Shown one piece after another: positions 31,809 through 41,562 of a stretch of 64,000 bases of DNA. Position numbers and translations under genes: made by a program. The notes beneath the pieces were generated by a model. That model did no database searches. It had not been told where the DNA came from and saw only the letters and a list, made by a program, of their open reading frames with translations. The first letter of the stretch is position 1. Each line of letters opens with the position of its first letter. The stretch covers positions 372,001-436,000 of the forward strand of contig NZ_CP094828.1 in NCBI RefSeq assembly GCF_022865125.1, read 5' to 3'. This DNA comes from Acuticoccus sp. I52.16.1 (GTDB lineage: Bacteria; Pseudomonadota; Alphaproteobacteria; Rhizobiales; Amorphaceae).

Positions 31809-32501
31809 ATGGAGCTTACCGGCGAACACCGCATCCCCGCCCCCAGGCAGGTCGTCTGGGAAGCGCTGCACGACCCCGAGATCCTGCGCGCGTGCATCAC
31901 CGGGTGCCAGTCGCTCGAGATGGCCGACGACGGCACGATGAAAGCCAAGGTGACGGCCAAGGTCGGCCCGGTGAAGGCGACGTTCGACGCGGACGTGGAG
32001 ATCGTCAACGAGAACGCCCCGGTCGGCTACACGCTGCAGGGCGAGGGCAAAGGCGGCGTCGCCGGCTTCGCCAAAGGCAAGGCTGACGTGACCCTCGCCG
32101 AGGACGGGGCGGACACGATCCTGACCTATGCCGCCGAGGCCAAGATCGGCGGCAAACTGGCTCAGCTCGGCTCGCGCCTGGTGGATTCGACCGCCAAGAA
32201 GTACGCGTCCGACTTCTTCTCGTGCCTGTCCGAGAAGGTCGGCGCCGGGGCGGCGGCCGAGAGCGGTGCCGATGCGACGGACGCCGGCGCCGAGCCGGTG
32301 ATGCCGAGCGCCGCGCCCGCCCCGGCCGAGGCACCGGTGCCCGGCGCGACGCCGGCGGCGGCCCCGATCGCGCCGACGTCCGCGCCGGAAGTCGCCCAGA
32401 TGGAAGCCGCCGCGGCGCAGGGGCAGAACTCGAACTTCCTGTGGGCCGCGGTGATCCTCGCCGCCGTGGTCGTCGGCGCCCTCGCCTACTTCTACGCCTG
32501 A
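31809..32501 (+). CDS. CoxG-like SRPBCC protein with C-terminal membrane anchor
   Basis: 230 residues. Residues 1 to about 145 are the CoxG domain ([33 protein letters not shown], then [14 protein letters not shown] and [17 protein letters not shown]). An Ala/Pro-rich linker (about 150-205) leads to a single membrane helix ([21 protein letters not shown]) at the very end. In CO-dehydrogenase clusters CoxG is thought to help hold the enzyme at the inner membrane. No Mo subunit adjoins it here; the hydroxylase at 12.3-18.6 kb, with its CoxD/E-like genes, is the nearest possible client. Confidence 0.87.
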   Translation: MELTGEHRIPAPRQVVWEALHDPEILRACITGCQSLEMADDGTMKAKVTAKVGPVKATFDADVEIVNENAPVGYTLQGEGKGGVAGFAKGKADVTLAEDGADTILTYAAEAKIGGKLAQLGSRLVDSTAKKYASDFFSCLSEKVGAGAAAESGADATDAGAEPVMPSAAPAPAEAPVPGATPAAAPIAPTSAPEVAQMEAAAAQGQNSNFLWAAVILAAVVVGALAYFYA

Positions 32502-32553
32502 CCCGGCGGGCGCCGACGAAGCGGGCCGCCCTTCGGGGCGACCCGCGGAGCGC

Positions 32554-33756
<1,203 letters not shown>

Positions 33757-33833
33757 AGTCGACGTCCTTGTCGTTCTTGGTCGGGGGCGAAGGTAGCAGC
33801 CGTTCCGCGCCGCGAAAACGTCTTTCGCGCGGC

Positions 33834-34889
33834 CTACGGCTCCTCGGAGATCTTGCGCGGGCGGATCTTCGCGAGCGCCGCCACCGCCGGCGCCGCGACG
33901 ATCACCAGGACCATGCGCGCCAGGTGGTGCGTTACGACGTAGCCGAGGTCGGCGCCGGCGACGATGGCGATGATCGCCATCTCCGCCTGCCCGCCCGGCG
34001 CGAAGGCGAGGAACGCGTCGACCGCCGGCGCCAGCCCGGTCAGCACCACCACCTCGGTGAAGGCGGCAGCCAGGACCGCGAGGAGGAGGACGAACGCCAT
34101 GCCGACGATCACGATGTGCCGCAGCTCCTTGAGCGTGACGCCGACGTAGTAGACGCCGACCGACATGCCGATGAGGAACTGCGATGCGAGCACCGCCTCG
34201 CGCGGCGGCCGGTCGACCAGGATGCCGGTGAGCGACAGCACCGCCGCCACCACCATCGGCCCGATGATCGCCGCGCCGAAGAGGCCGATGCGCTCGCCCC
34301 CCTTCCAGCCGACGAGGGCCGCCGCGATCATGATGAGGATCTCGCTCACCGGCAGGTCCGCCGCCCGTGCGCCGACCGGGTTCACGAACGCGATGCCGTA
34401 GTAGTTGATGAGCAGGAACGGGGCGACGGTGACGATGGTGAGCACGCGCGTCGCCTGCACCAGCGACAGTGCGCGCACGTTGGCGCCGGCCACCTCGCCG
34501 AAGACGATCATGTCCTGCATGCCGCCGGGCATGGCGCTGTAGTAGGAGGTCGGCAGGTCGAACTTGGCGACGTGGCGGAAGTACGGGACGCCGATCGCGC
34601 CGATCAGGAAGACGTAGAGCGGCACCAGCGCCAGCGACGCCGCCATCGACGGCAGCCGGTCGACCACCTCCGGGGTGATCGAGGCGCCGACCGCGAGGCC
34701 CAGCACCGTGCGCGCCGCGACGCCGAGCTGCCCCGCGCCCTGCATGCGCGCCCCCAGGAGCGCGGCGACGAGGCAGGCGCACATCGGCCCGAACAGGAAC
34801 GGCAGCGGCAGCCCGAGCGCCCAGAAGAGACCCGCGCCGACCGCGGCGACGGCGAGCGTGACGAAACGGGCGCGCGTGAAATACGCCAT
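33834..34889 (-). CDS. AbrB-family membrane protein (putative ammonia monooxygenase family)
   Basis: 351 residues with about ten hydrophobic segments in two repeats. The family features are FLFGPMCACLVAALLGARM, the MPGGMQDMIVFGEVAGANVRALSLVQATRVLTIVTVAPFL block with conserved GGMQ, and in the second repeat FLIGMSVGVYYVGVTLKELR and APGGQAEMAIIAIVAGADLGYVVTHHLARM. The two PGG-x-x-E/D-M motifs are the internal repeat signature. Despite the historical names, these are integral membrane proteins of unknown, perhaps transport, function. Separated from the upstream ABC-permease gene by 106 bases. Confidence 0.83.
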   Translation of the reverse strand: MAYFTRARFVTLAVAAVGAGLFWALGLPLPFLFGPMCACLVAALLGARMQGAGQLGVAARTVLGLAVGASITPEVVDRLPSMAASLALVPLYVFLIGAIGVPYFRHVAKFDLPTSYYSAMPGGMQDMIVFGEVAGANVRALSLVQATRVLTIVTVAPFLLINYYGIAFVNPVGARAADLPVSEILIMIAAALVGWKGGERIGLFGAAIIGPMVVAAVLSLTGILVDRPPREAVLASQFLIGMSVGVYYVGVTLKELRHIVIVGMAFVLLLAVLAAAFTEVVVLTGLAPAVDAFLAFAPGGQAEMAIIAIVAGADLGYVVTHHLARMVLVIVAAPAVAALAKIRPRKISEEP

Positions 34890-34995
34890 CAGGCAGATCG
34901 GTCCTAAGGACGACGGCTTCGGCGGCGCCGGTCGCGGGAGGGGGGTCCCGCCCTGCCCCGGCGAGGCCGTCGCAGGGTGGGGATACCCCGTGCTA

Positions 34996-36714
34996 TCACG
35001 TGGGCGCCCGCGGCGCGACCTCTTCGCCCTCGCCGGCCGTGGCGACCACGACCTCGGCCTGCACTGCGGTCACCTCGCCGCGCCGACGGCTGGAGCGCGC
35101 AATCTGCCGGGACAGCAGCACGACCGGGATCAGCCCCACCGCGACGATCATCAGCGACGGGACCGACGCTTCGGCGAGCCGCTCGTCGGAGGCGAGGCGG
35201 TTGGCGCGGATCGCCAGCGTGTCGAAGTTGAAGGGGCGCAGGATGAGGGTCGCCGGCAGCTCCTTCATGATGTCCACGAAGGTGATGAGGAAGGCCGTCA
35301 GCAGCCCGCCCGACAAGAGCGGCGCGTGGATCCGGAAGAATGTGCGCCCCTGCCCCGCCCCCAGCGTGCGCGAGGCCGAATCGAGCGAGGGCGAGATCCG
35401 CGCCATCCCCGCCTCCACCCCGTTGAGCGACACCGCGAGGAACCGCACCACGTAGGCGAAGACGACCGCGGCGATGGTCCCCGTCAGGAGCAGGCCGGTG
35501 CCGACGCCGAACGTCGCCGTCATCAATTTGTGCAGCCACCGGTCGAATGCGCCGAAGGGGATCAGGAGCCCCACCGCGATCACCGCACCGGGCACCGCGT
35601 AGCCGAACGTCGCGAGTTGGCCGAGCGCCTGCGTCATCCGCCCGGCCGACAGGCGACGCGCGTAGGCGATCACCACCGCGACGCTCACCGTCGCGACGCC
35701 GCCCACGAAGGCGAGCGTCAGCGAGTTGGAGATGAGCCGCGTGGTGCGCGCGTCGAGCCAGGCGACGTCGAGCGAGACGCCGAGCCATACCAGCGTCAGG
35801 CCCGGCACCAGGAAGCCGAACGCCACCGGCAGCGTACAGGCGGCGATCGCCAGGCCCGCGCGCCAGCCCGATAGCGGCAGGCCCCGGAACGGGCGACCCG
35901 CCTCCGAGAACCGCCGTCCCCGCCGCCCCAGCCGCTCCAGCGCGATGACGAGCAGCACCAGGGTCACCAAGGCGAGCGCCAGCTGCACCGCCGCCGTCCG
36001 ATCCCCCAGCGAGAACCAGGTGCGGTAGATCGCGGTGGTGAAGGTCTGCACGCCGAAGTAGGAGACCGCGCCATAGTCGGCCAGCGTCTCCATGCACACC
36101 AGCGCCAGTCCGGCGACGATCGCCGGCCGGGCCAGCGGCACCGCCACGCCGATGAACGCCCGCCACGGCGACCGCCCCATGATCCGCGCCGACTCGAACG
36201 CCGTCGACGACTGCTGCAGGAATGCCGTGCGCGCCATGAGGTAGACGTACGGGAAGAGGACCATCGAGATGACGAACGCCGCCCCGCCGAGGCTGCGGAT
36301 GTCGGGGAACCAGTAGGCGTGCGGGCCCCAGCCGGTGGCGTCGCGCAGCGCGGTCTGCACCGGACCGGGGTGGGACAGGAGATAGGTGTAGGCGTAGGCG
36401 CTGACGTAGGCGGGCATGGCCAGCGGCAGCACCAGGGCCCAGGCGAACACCTCCCGCCCCGGAAAGCGGCACATGGTGACGAGCCACGCCGCGCTGACCC
36501 CGGCCGTCGAGGCCAGGACCGCGACGATGACGACGAGGGTGACGGTGTTGAAGATGTACTGCGGCAGGACGGTCGCCGCGTAGTGGGCGACGGCGTCGGT
36601 GCTGCCGGCGAAGGCCGAGACGACGAGCGCACCGAGCGGCAGCAGCGTCGCCACGCACAGGACACCCGCCACACCGACGAGAACGGACGTGCCTGTACCG
36701 CGCGCGCCTCTCAC
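34996..36714 (-). CDS. Iron(III)-type ABC transporter permease (FbpB/SfuB-like)
   Basis: 572 residues from a GTG at 36714, picked because AGGGCGGAGGGTCCG precedes it. Twelve membrane segments in two halves, each with a binding-protein-dependent permease (EAA) loop: FESARIMGRSPWRAFIGVAVPLARPAIVAG (first) and LDSASRTLGAGQGRTFFRIHAPLLSGGLLTAF (second). The double-length permease, the FPGREVFAWALVLPLAMPAYVSAYAY block and the ADYGAVSYFGVQTFTTAIYRTW stretch are typical of Fe(III) and similar importers. Neither a binding protein nor an ATPase gene is next to it within the window. Confidence 0.88.
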   Translation of the reverse strand: MRGARGTGTSVLVGVAGVLCVATLLPLGALVVSAFAGSTDAVAHYAATVLPQYIFNTVTLVVIVAVLASTAGVSAAWLVTMCRFPGREVFAWALVLPLAMPAYVSAYAYTYLLSHPGPVQTALRDATGWGPHAYWFPDIRSLGGAAFVISMVLFPYVYLMARTAFLQQSSTAFESARIMGRSPWRAFIGVAVPLARPAIVAGLALVCMETLADYGAVSYFGVQTFTTAIYRTWFSLGDRTAAVQLALALVTLVLLVIALERLGRRGRRFSEAGRPFRGLPLSGWRAGLAIAACTLPVAFGFLVPGLTLVWLGVSLDVAWLDARTTRLISNSLTLAFVGGVATVSVAVVIAYARRLSAGRMTQALGQLATFGYAVPGAVIAVGLLIPFGAFDRWLHKLMTATFGVGTGLLLTGTIAAVVFAYVVRFLAVSLNGVEAGMARISPSLDSASRTLGAGQGRTFFRIHAPLLSGGLLTAFLITFVDIMKELPATLILRPFNFDTLAIRANRLASDERLAEASVPSLMIVAVGLIPVVLLSRQIARSSRRRGEVTAVQAEVVVATAGEGEEVAPRAPT

Positions 36715-36876
36715 CGGACCCTCCGCCCTCACAGGGCCCCGGCCCCGTACCGCATGAGCCCCGATCCATACTGGACCGGCGCGCGATTTGCCAAGGCGGC
36801 GAGCCAGCCGCGGCCGTCCGGCTCGGGCCGGGGCCGCGTTGGGCTGGGCGGCACGGCGGCCGCCGGGCGCGCTGGA

Positions 36877-36995
36877 CCGGGCGGCGCTGCGGCCGCGGGG
36901 CGCGGTAAGCCGGGCGGCGCTGCGGCCGCGGGGCGCGGTAAGCCGGGCGGCGCTGCGGCCGCGGGGCGCGGTAAGCCGGGCGGCGCTTCGGCCGC
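36877..36995. repeat. 33-base GC-rich tandem repeat, 3.6 copies
   Basis: Three identical 33-base units start at 36877, 36910 and 36943, and a fourth, partly matching unit runs 36976-36995. Each unit begins CCGGGCGGCGCTGCGGCCGC and ends in GGTAAG. It lies between the ABC-permease gene and the dgcA-like gene. Exact identity of the units means recent expansion. In one plus-strand frame each unit reads as 11 residues (PGGAAAAGRGK), but there is no credible gene. The remaining part of this 293-base gap is GC-rich and unremarkable. Confidence 0.9.
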
Positions 36996-37007
36996 CCGGT
37001 GGAGCTT

Positions 37008-39053
37008 TCAGATCGACTTGACGAGGCGCAGGGCGTCGTAGATCGCCGCGTGGATGTTGCGGCTCGCCACCGCATCGCCGACGCGCCACAGCGTGTAGCG
37101 GCCCTCGGCGTTGCGGGCCACCGTCTGCGCGGTGCCCGCGATCGCCTCGTCGAGGTCGATCTCGCCGTAATTGGTCGACCCGTCCTTGAGGTCGAAATAG
37201 AGCTGCTCGAGCGGCTGCGTGCCGTTCTCGATCACGACCTGGTCGGCCTCACGCGTGACCTCCCGCTCCCCGTACTCGTCCCAGAAGACGGCGGTGAGGC
37301 GGTTCCCGGCGCGGCGCAGCCCGGTCAGCTTCAGGTTCAGCGAAGTCTCGACACCATGATCCGAGAAAGCCTTGAAATAAGGAGGGAAGGAGGTGCCTCC
37401 GACCTCCGGACCCAAGGTTCTCTCCGGGGTGACAATACGTACGGATGAACCGCTACGGGCGAGAAATTCGGCCGTCGTGAGGCCAGGGTGTGCGCCATTG
37501 TCATCATATAGGATTACCTCCTTTGCCGGTTTGGTCGCACCGGACAGAACATCCCAGGATGAAGTCGCAAGATCCTCTCCCTCCTCGAGGAAGGAGAAGT
37601 CGGGCATTCCCCCGGTGGCGACCACCACCACGTCAGGGCTCTCCGACACGACGTCGTCGTGCTCGGCCCAGCTATTGTAACGAAACTCGACACCCATTCG
37701 TTCGCACTCGGAGACCCGCCAATCGACGATTCCGAGGATTTCTTTCCTGCGTTGCAGGCCCGCCGTCAGCCGGACCTGCCCACCGGGCTGATCCTGCGCC
37801 TCGAACACGACCACATCGTGTCCCCGCTCGGCAGCGACTCGTGCAGCTTCCAGGCCACCCGGCCCCGCGCCGATGACCACCACTTTCTTCTTGGCGCCCG
37901 CGGTCGGGTCCGCGTGGTGCGGCATCTTCGCCTCGCGGCCCGTCGCCGCGTTGTGCACGCAGGACGCCTCGCCGGCGTAGATGGAATCGATGCAGTAGCC
38001 CATGCCGACGCACGGGCGGATCCGCTCCTCGATGCCGGCCTTGATCTTCTCGACGATGTGCGGGTCGGCGATGTGCGCCCGCGTCATTCCCACGAGGTCG
38101 AGCTTGCCGGATTCGATCGCATGCCGCGCCGTCGCGACGTCCTGGATGCGGGCCGCGTGCATGATGGTGACCTTGCGGGTCGCCTTCTTCACCTCGCCCG
38201 CGAAGTCGAGATGCGGAGCCGAGCGGGCACCCATGCCGGGGATGACCTTGGCGAGGCCGGCCTCCGTGTCGAGGTGGCCGCGGATGACGTTGATGAAGTC
38301 GATCAGGCCGGAGTCGGTGTAGGTCCGCGCGATCGTTAGCCCCTCGTCGCGGGAGATGCCGTTCTTGACGTCCTCGTCGCACACCAGGCGCAGGCCGAGG
38401 ATCATCTCCGGGCCGACGCGATCGCGGATCGCCTGCAGCACCTCGAAGCCGAAGCGCATGCGGTTTTCGAGGCTGCCGCCGTAGGCGTCGTCGCGCTTGT
38501 TGGTGAGGGGCGACAGGAACTGGTCGAAGAGGTGGCCGTAGGCGGTGATCTCGATCCCGTCGAGCCCGGCGGCCTGCACCTTCTCGGCACCGTCGGCGTA
38601 GGCTTTCAGGACGCGGGCGATGTCCCAGTCCTCCATCGCCTTGGGGTAGCCGCGGTGGGCCGCCTCGCGCACCGAGGACGGGGCGATCAGCGGCAGCCAG
38701 TTGCCGCGCGACCAGTAGGAGCGCCGGCCGAGGTGGGTGATCTGGATCATGACCGCGGTGCCGTAGCCGTGGCTCTCGTCCGCCAGCTCGGCGAGCCAGC
38801 GCACCGCCTCGTCCCGCCACAGCTCTATGTTGCCGAAGGACTGCGGCGAATCGGGCGCGACGCACGTCGACCCGCCGATCATCGTCAGGCCGATGCCGCC
38901 CTTCGCCTTCTCGGTATGGTAGAGGCGGTAGCGCTCCTTGGGCAGTCCGCCTTCGGTGTAGGCCGGCTCGTGCGCGGTCGAGATGATGCGGTTCTTCAGC
39001 GTCACGTTCTTGAACGTGTACGGGTCTAGAAGCGGGTCGGCACGCTTCAACAT
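37008..39053 (-). CDS. dgcA: Dimethylglycine-demethylase-like NADH:flavin oxidoreductase (DgcA type)
   Basis: 681 residues. The N-terminal Old Yellow Enzyme barrel (about 1-345; NRIISTAHEPAYTEGG, MIQITHLGRRS, DGIEITAYGHLFDQFLSPLTNKRDDAYGGSLENRMRF) is followed by a cysteine region (PCVGMGYCID...SCVHNAATGRE) and then FAD- and NAD-type Rossmann folds (VVVIGAGPGGLEAARVAAERGHDV; TTAEFLARSGSSVRIVTP). The architecture is that of trimethylamine dehydrogenase, and the sequence is closest to DgcA/StcD, which remove a methyl group from dimethylglycine or stachydrine-derived amines. The second cluster cysteine is replaced by Met, as I recall for DgcA itself. Third gene of the gbcA-gbcB-dgcA operon. The stretch 37321-37740 is markedly less GC-rich than the rest. 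Confidence 0.83.
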   Translation of the reverse strand: MLKRADPLLDPYTFKNVTLKNRIISTAHEPAYTEGGLPKERYRLYHTEKAKGGIGLTMIGGSTCVAPDSPQSFGNIELWRDEAVRWLAELADESHGYGTAVMIQITHLGRRSYWSRGNWLPLIAPSSVREAAHRGYPKAMEDWDIARVLKAYADGAEKVQAAGLDGIEITAYGHLFDQFLSPLTNKRDDAYGGSLENRMRFGFEVLQAIRDRVGPEMILGLRLVCDEDVKNGISRDEGLTIARTYTDSGLIDFINVIRGHLDTEAGLAKVIPGMGARSAPHLDFAGEVKKATRKVTIMHAARIQDVATARHAIESGKLDLVGMTRAHIADPHIVEKIKAGIEERIRPCVGMGYCIDSIYAGEASCVHNAATGREAKMPHHADPTAGAKKKVVVIGAGPGGLEAARVAAERGHDVVVFEAQDQPGGQVRLTAGLQRRKEILGIVDWRVSECERMGVEFRYNSWAEHDDVVSESPDVVVVATGGMPDFSFLEEGEDLATSSWDVLSGATKPAKEVILYDDNGAHPGLTTAEFLARSGSSVRIVTPERTLGPEVGGTSFPPYFKAFSDHGVETSLNLKLTGLRRAGNRLTAVFWDEYGEREVTREADQVVIENGTQPLEQLYFDLKDGSTNYGEIDLDEAIAGTAQTVARNAEGRYTLWRVGDAVASRNIHAAIYDALRLVKSI

Positions 39054-39082
39054 GACGATTTCCCTCGCGAGCAGCGCATCGC

Positions 39083-40135
39083 TCAGCGGTCCAGAACTAT
39101 ATCAGACAGAGGGCGGCTTGAGCAGGGCAGGATGAAGCCCCGCGCCACCTCTCGATCGCGGATTCCGCCGCCGTGGTTCATGTCCACGGAGCCGGAGGTC
39201 TTCATGCACTTGCACGTCCCGCACACGCCCTTGGCGCAGGACGAGGGCATCGGCACCCCGGCGAGCCGGGCGGCCTGGAGAATGGTGAGGTTCTCCGGGC
39301 AATCGAACGTCTTGCCGGACTTGGCGAAGGTGATGCGGTGCAGCGGCCCGTCCGCCGGCACCTCGACCTCGACCTCGCCGAAGTCGAACGATTCCTCGAA
39401 ATAGCGGTTCGGCGCGACGCCGAGTGCCAGGCACGCCTCGCGCATCGCCGCCATGAACCCCTCCGGTCCGCAGCACAGCACCGTGCGCGAGGCGAGGTCC
39501 GAGACGAGCCGGCCGAGCACGCCCGTGTCGAGCCGCCCTCGCTCGCCCGCCCACGTGCCGTTGGCGCGGCTGGCGACGGTGAGTAGACGCAGCCGCGGCA
39601 GCCGGCGCGCGAAGGCCGCCAGGTCGTCCCGCGCGATGAGGTCGTGCTCGGTCCGGGCCGCGTGGAGGAACGTCGCGTCGAGGTCGATCCCGAGGTCCGC
39701 CGCGGTTCGGATCACCGACAGCATCGGCGTCACCCCGCTGCCGGCGGACAGGAGCAGATACTTCTCGTCCACCGCCGCGGGACCGAACTGGCCGGACGGA
39801 CCGAACACCTCGATCGAGGTGCCCGGGGTCAGCGTCGCATGAAGGTGGCCCGAGAGAACGCCGCCCGGCTTCTTCTTGACCGTGATCGTCGCCGTGCGCT
39901 CGCCCGCCGCCGAAGACGACAGCGTGTAGCACCGCTCCACCGGCTCCCCGTCAGGCCCCGGCACGCGCAGCGTGATGAACTGGCCGGGACTATAGGCGAT
40001 GCGGCCCCCGTCTTCGGGGGCCAGCAGGAAGGAGCGCACGTCGTGGGTCTCGTCCCACGCGGCGAGACACCGCATCCGGGCCCATCGGTCGGTACGCCAC
40101 TCGGCCCGCGTGGCTGGCAGGACGAAGGACCTCAA
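39083..40135 (-). CDS. gbcB: Glycine betaine monooxygenase reductase subunit (GbcB-like)
   Basis: 350 residues from a TTG at 40135 that overlaps the stop of gbcA (TTGA); the extra 20 residues before the first Met (LPATRAEWRTDRWARM) match the usual N-terminus of GbcB proteins. Domains: FAD-binding ferredoxin-reductase (RCYTLSSSA; PGQFITLRVPG), NAD-binding (LLSAGSGVTPMLSV, CCGPEGFM), and a C-terminal plant-type 2Fe-2S domain with CAKGVCGTCKCM plus a late cysteine (ILPCSSRP). It passes electrons from NAD(P)H to the Rieske oxygenase GbcA. Confidence 0.9.
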   Translation of the reverse strand: MRSFVLPATRAEWRTDRWARMRCLAAWDETHDVRSFLLAPEDGGRIAYSPGQFITLRVPGPDGEPVERCYTLSSSAAGERTATITVKKKPGGVLSGHLHATLTPGTSIEVFGPSGQFGPAAVDEKYLLLSAGSGVTPMLSVIRTAADLGIDLDATFLHAARTEHDLIARDDLAAFARRLPRLRLLTVASRANGTWAGERGRLDTGVLGRLVSDLASRTVLCCGPEGFMAAMREACLALGVAPNRYFEESFDFGEVEVEVPADGPLHRITFAKSGKTFDCPENLTILQAARLAGVPMPSSCAKGVCGTCKCMKTSGSVDMNHGGGIRDREVARGFILPCSSRPLSDIVLDR

Positions 40136-41418
40136 ACCCCGTAACCGCTCGCCTGCATGCGCTCGATGTACCAGGTGCACCAGTCGTCCAGCGTGCGCTC
40201 GGTGAAGCGCGAATAGGGGCCGGGGCGATAGCCGGCGGACATCGCGCCCTCGTGGGCGATCTTCACGAGGGCGGCATCCTCGCGGTTGGTGTCGGTCCAG
40301 ACCGAGATGAGGTTGGCGAGGTCGTAGTCCTCCCCCTCCTCGGCGTCCTTGTGGACGAGCCACTTGGTCCGCACCAGCGTCTTGTCCGTCCCCAGCGGCA
40401 GCACCATGAAGACGACCGCATGGTCGCCCATGAAGTGGTTCCAGCCGTTGACGGTCCACAGGTGCATGTCGCCGGTGCCGGTGGCGACCGCCTCCGACAG
40501 CGGGACGCGCACGGCGGCACGGGTGTCGAGCGTCTGCGATTCGCCGGCGCCGGCGATGATCAGCCGCTGCGAGCGGAACTGCGTCGCGTGGCCGGCGACG
40601 TGATCGATCGCCTCGGACGGCAGCCCGCAGGCCTCCCACTGCGCGGTGCGCTCGGCGTAGGTGGCGGCCAGATGCTCGGCGTCGGCGCGTTCGTCGTCCG
40701 AAAGGTCGGTCGGGTCGAAGCCGAAGTCGGACGAGTGGAACGAGAGGGCGAGCTCGGGATGGTTGCCGGCGCAGTGGTAGCACTCACGATTGTTCTCCAT
40801 CGTGAGCTTCCAGTTGCCGTCCTCGACGATGTCCGTCTCGTAGGCGATCTTGGTGTTGGCGAGGTCGTAGGGCGCGATGCGCGGGGTCATCGCGGCGACG
40901 AAATCGTCCATGTCCTGCGGCGGGTCGTTGGACAGGCACACGTAGATGATGCCGGCCACGTTGCGCAGGTGAATCGGTTGCAGGTGATGAAGCGCCTTGT
41001 CGAAGTCGAGGCCCATGTGCGGGGCGCCGGTCAGCTCGCCCGTCAGCTCGTAGGTCCACTGGTGATAGGGGCACACCAGCTTGCCGACGATTGCCCGGCC
41101 CGACGGCACGATCTTCGCCCCGCGGTGACTGCACGTGTTGTGAAAGGCCCGGATTTCGCCCGCGTCGTCACGCACCAGGACGATCGGTGTGGGGCCGATG
41201 TCCACGGCGTAGACGTCGCCCGGCTCGGGCACGTCCGCCTCGACGCCGACGACGATCCAGTGGCGGTGGAAGACGACGTCGACGTCGGCCTCGAAGGCCG
41301 CGGTGCCGGTGTACAGCGCGGCGGGCAGCGAATACCCCGGACGCCGCGCGGCGATCAGCGTCCCAAGGTCATCGACGGCGGGGTCTACTGCCCGCCATTG
41401 ACGCACGACTTGCTGCAT
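40132..41418 (-). CDS. gbcA: Glycine betaine monooxygenase Rieske oxygenase subunit (GbcA-like)
   Basis: 428 residues from the ATG at 41418, the length of GbcA. The Rieske cluster motif is C96-S-H98 and C116-P-Y-H119 (NTCSHRGA...CPYHQW). The mononuclear iron site lies in NWKLTMENNRECYHCAGNHPEL (H215, H220), with a later Asp expected in the C-terminal part. With GbcB it would demethylate glycine betaine to dimethylglycine. The stachydrine demethylase Stc2 is closely similar, so the exact quaternary amine is uncertain. Divergent from a LysR gene, with an inverted repeat in between. Confidence 0.88.
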   Translation of the reverse strand: MQQVVRQWRAVDPAVDDLGTLIAARRPGYSLPAALYTGTAAFEADVDVVFHRHWIVVGVEADVPEPGDVYAVDIGPTPIVLVRDDAGEIRAFHNTCSHRGAKIVPSGRAIVGKLVCPYHQWTYELTGELTGAPHMGLDFDKALHHLQPIHLRNVAGIIYVCLSNDPPQDMDDFVAAMTPRIAPYDLANTKIAYETDIVEDGNWKLTMENNRECYHCAGNHPELALSFHSSDFGFDPTDLSDDERADAEHLAATYAERTAQWEACGLPSEAIDHVAGHATQFRSQRLIIAGAGESQTLDTRAAVRVPLSEAVATGTGDMHLWTVNGWNHFMGDHAVVFMVLPLGTDKTLVRTKWLVHKDAEEGEDYDLANLISVWTDTNREDAALVKIAHEGAMSAGYRPGPYSRFTERTLDDWCTWYIERMQASGYGV

Positions 41419-41442
41419 TAACAAGCACCTTCGAATATTCTT

Positions 41443-41459
41443 GCTGGTCCATGTCCAGC
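41443..41459. promoter_or_regulatory. Inverted repeat in the gbcA-lysR divergent promoter
   Basis: GCTGG-N7-CCAGC lies 24 bases upstream of gbcA within a 144-base region that is much more A/T-rich than the genes (AATATTC, AAGTATTTTG, GATAAAAAC). The position and dyad symmetry suit a LysR-type or AraC-type binding site. Whether the LysR next to it or the GATase-1 regulator uses it cannot be told. Confidence 0.4.
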
Positions 41460-41562
41460 GCCGAGCCTGGAAGTATTTTGGCTCGACAAACGCCATCCGC
41501 AATCCGATAAAAACTCGTCCGACTCATGATGTGGGGTTATGGGTCTCGACGGGGTTGGTGCC

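Noticed and set aside
33834-34889. The AbrB-family protein as an ammonia monooxygenase or transcription factor
   Set aside because: It is an integral membrane protein without a DNA-binding or copper motif; the names in databases are historical.
37950-38030. Missing second cysteine of the 4Fe-4S motif in the DgcA-like protein (CVGMGYC)
   Set aside because: As I remember the DgcA sequence, it also lacks this cysteine (CVGANYC), so it is a subfamily trait and not damage.
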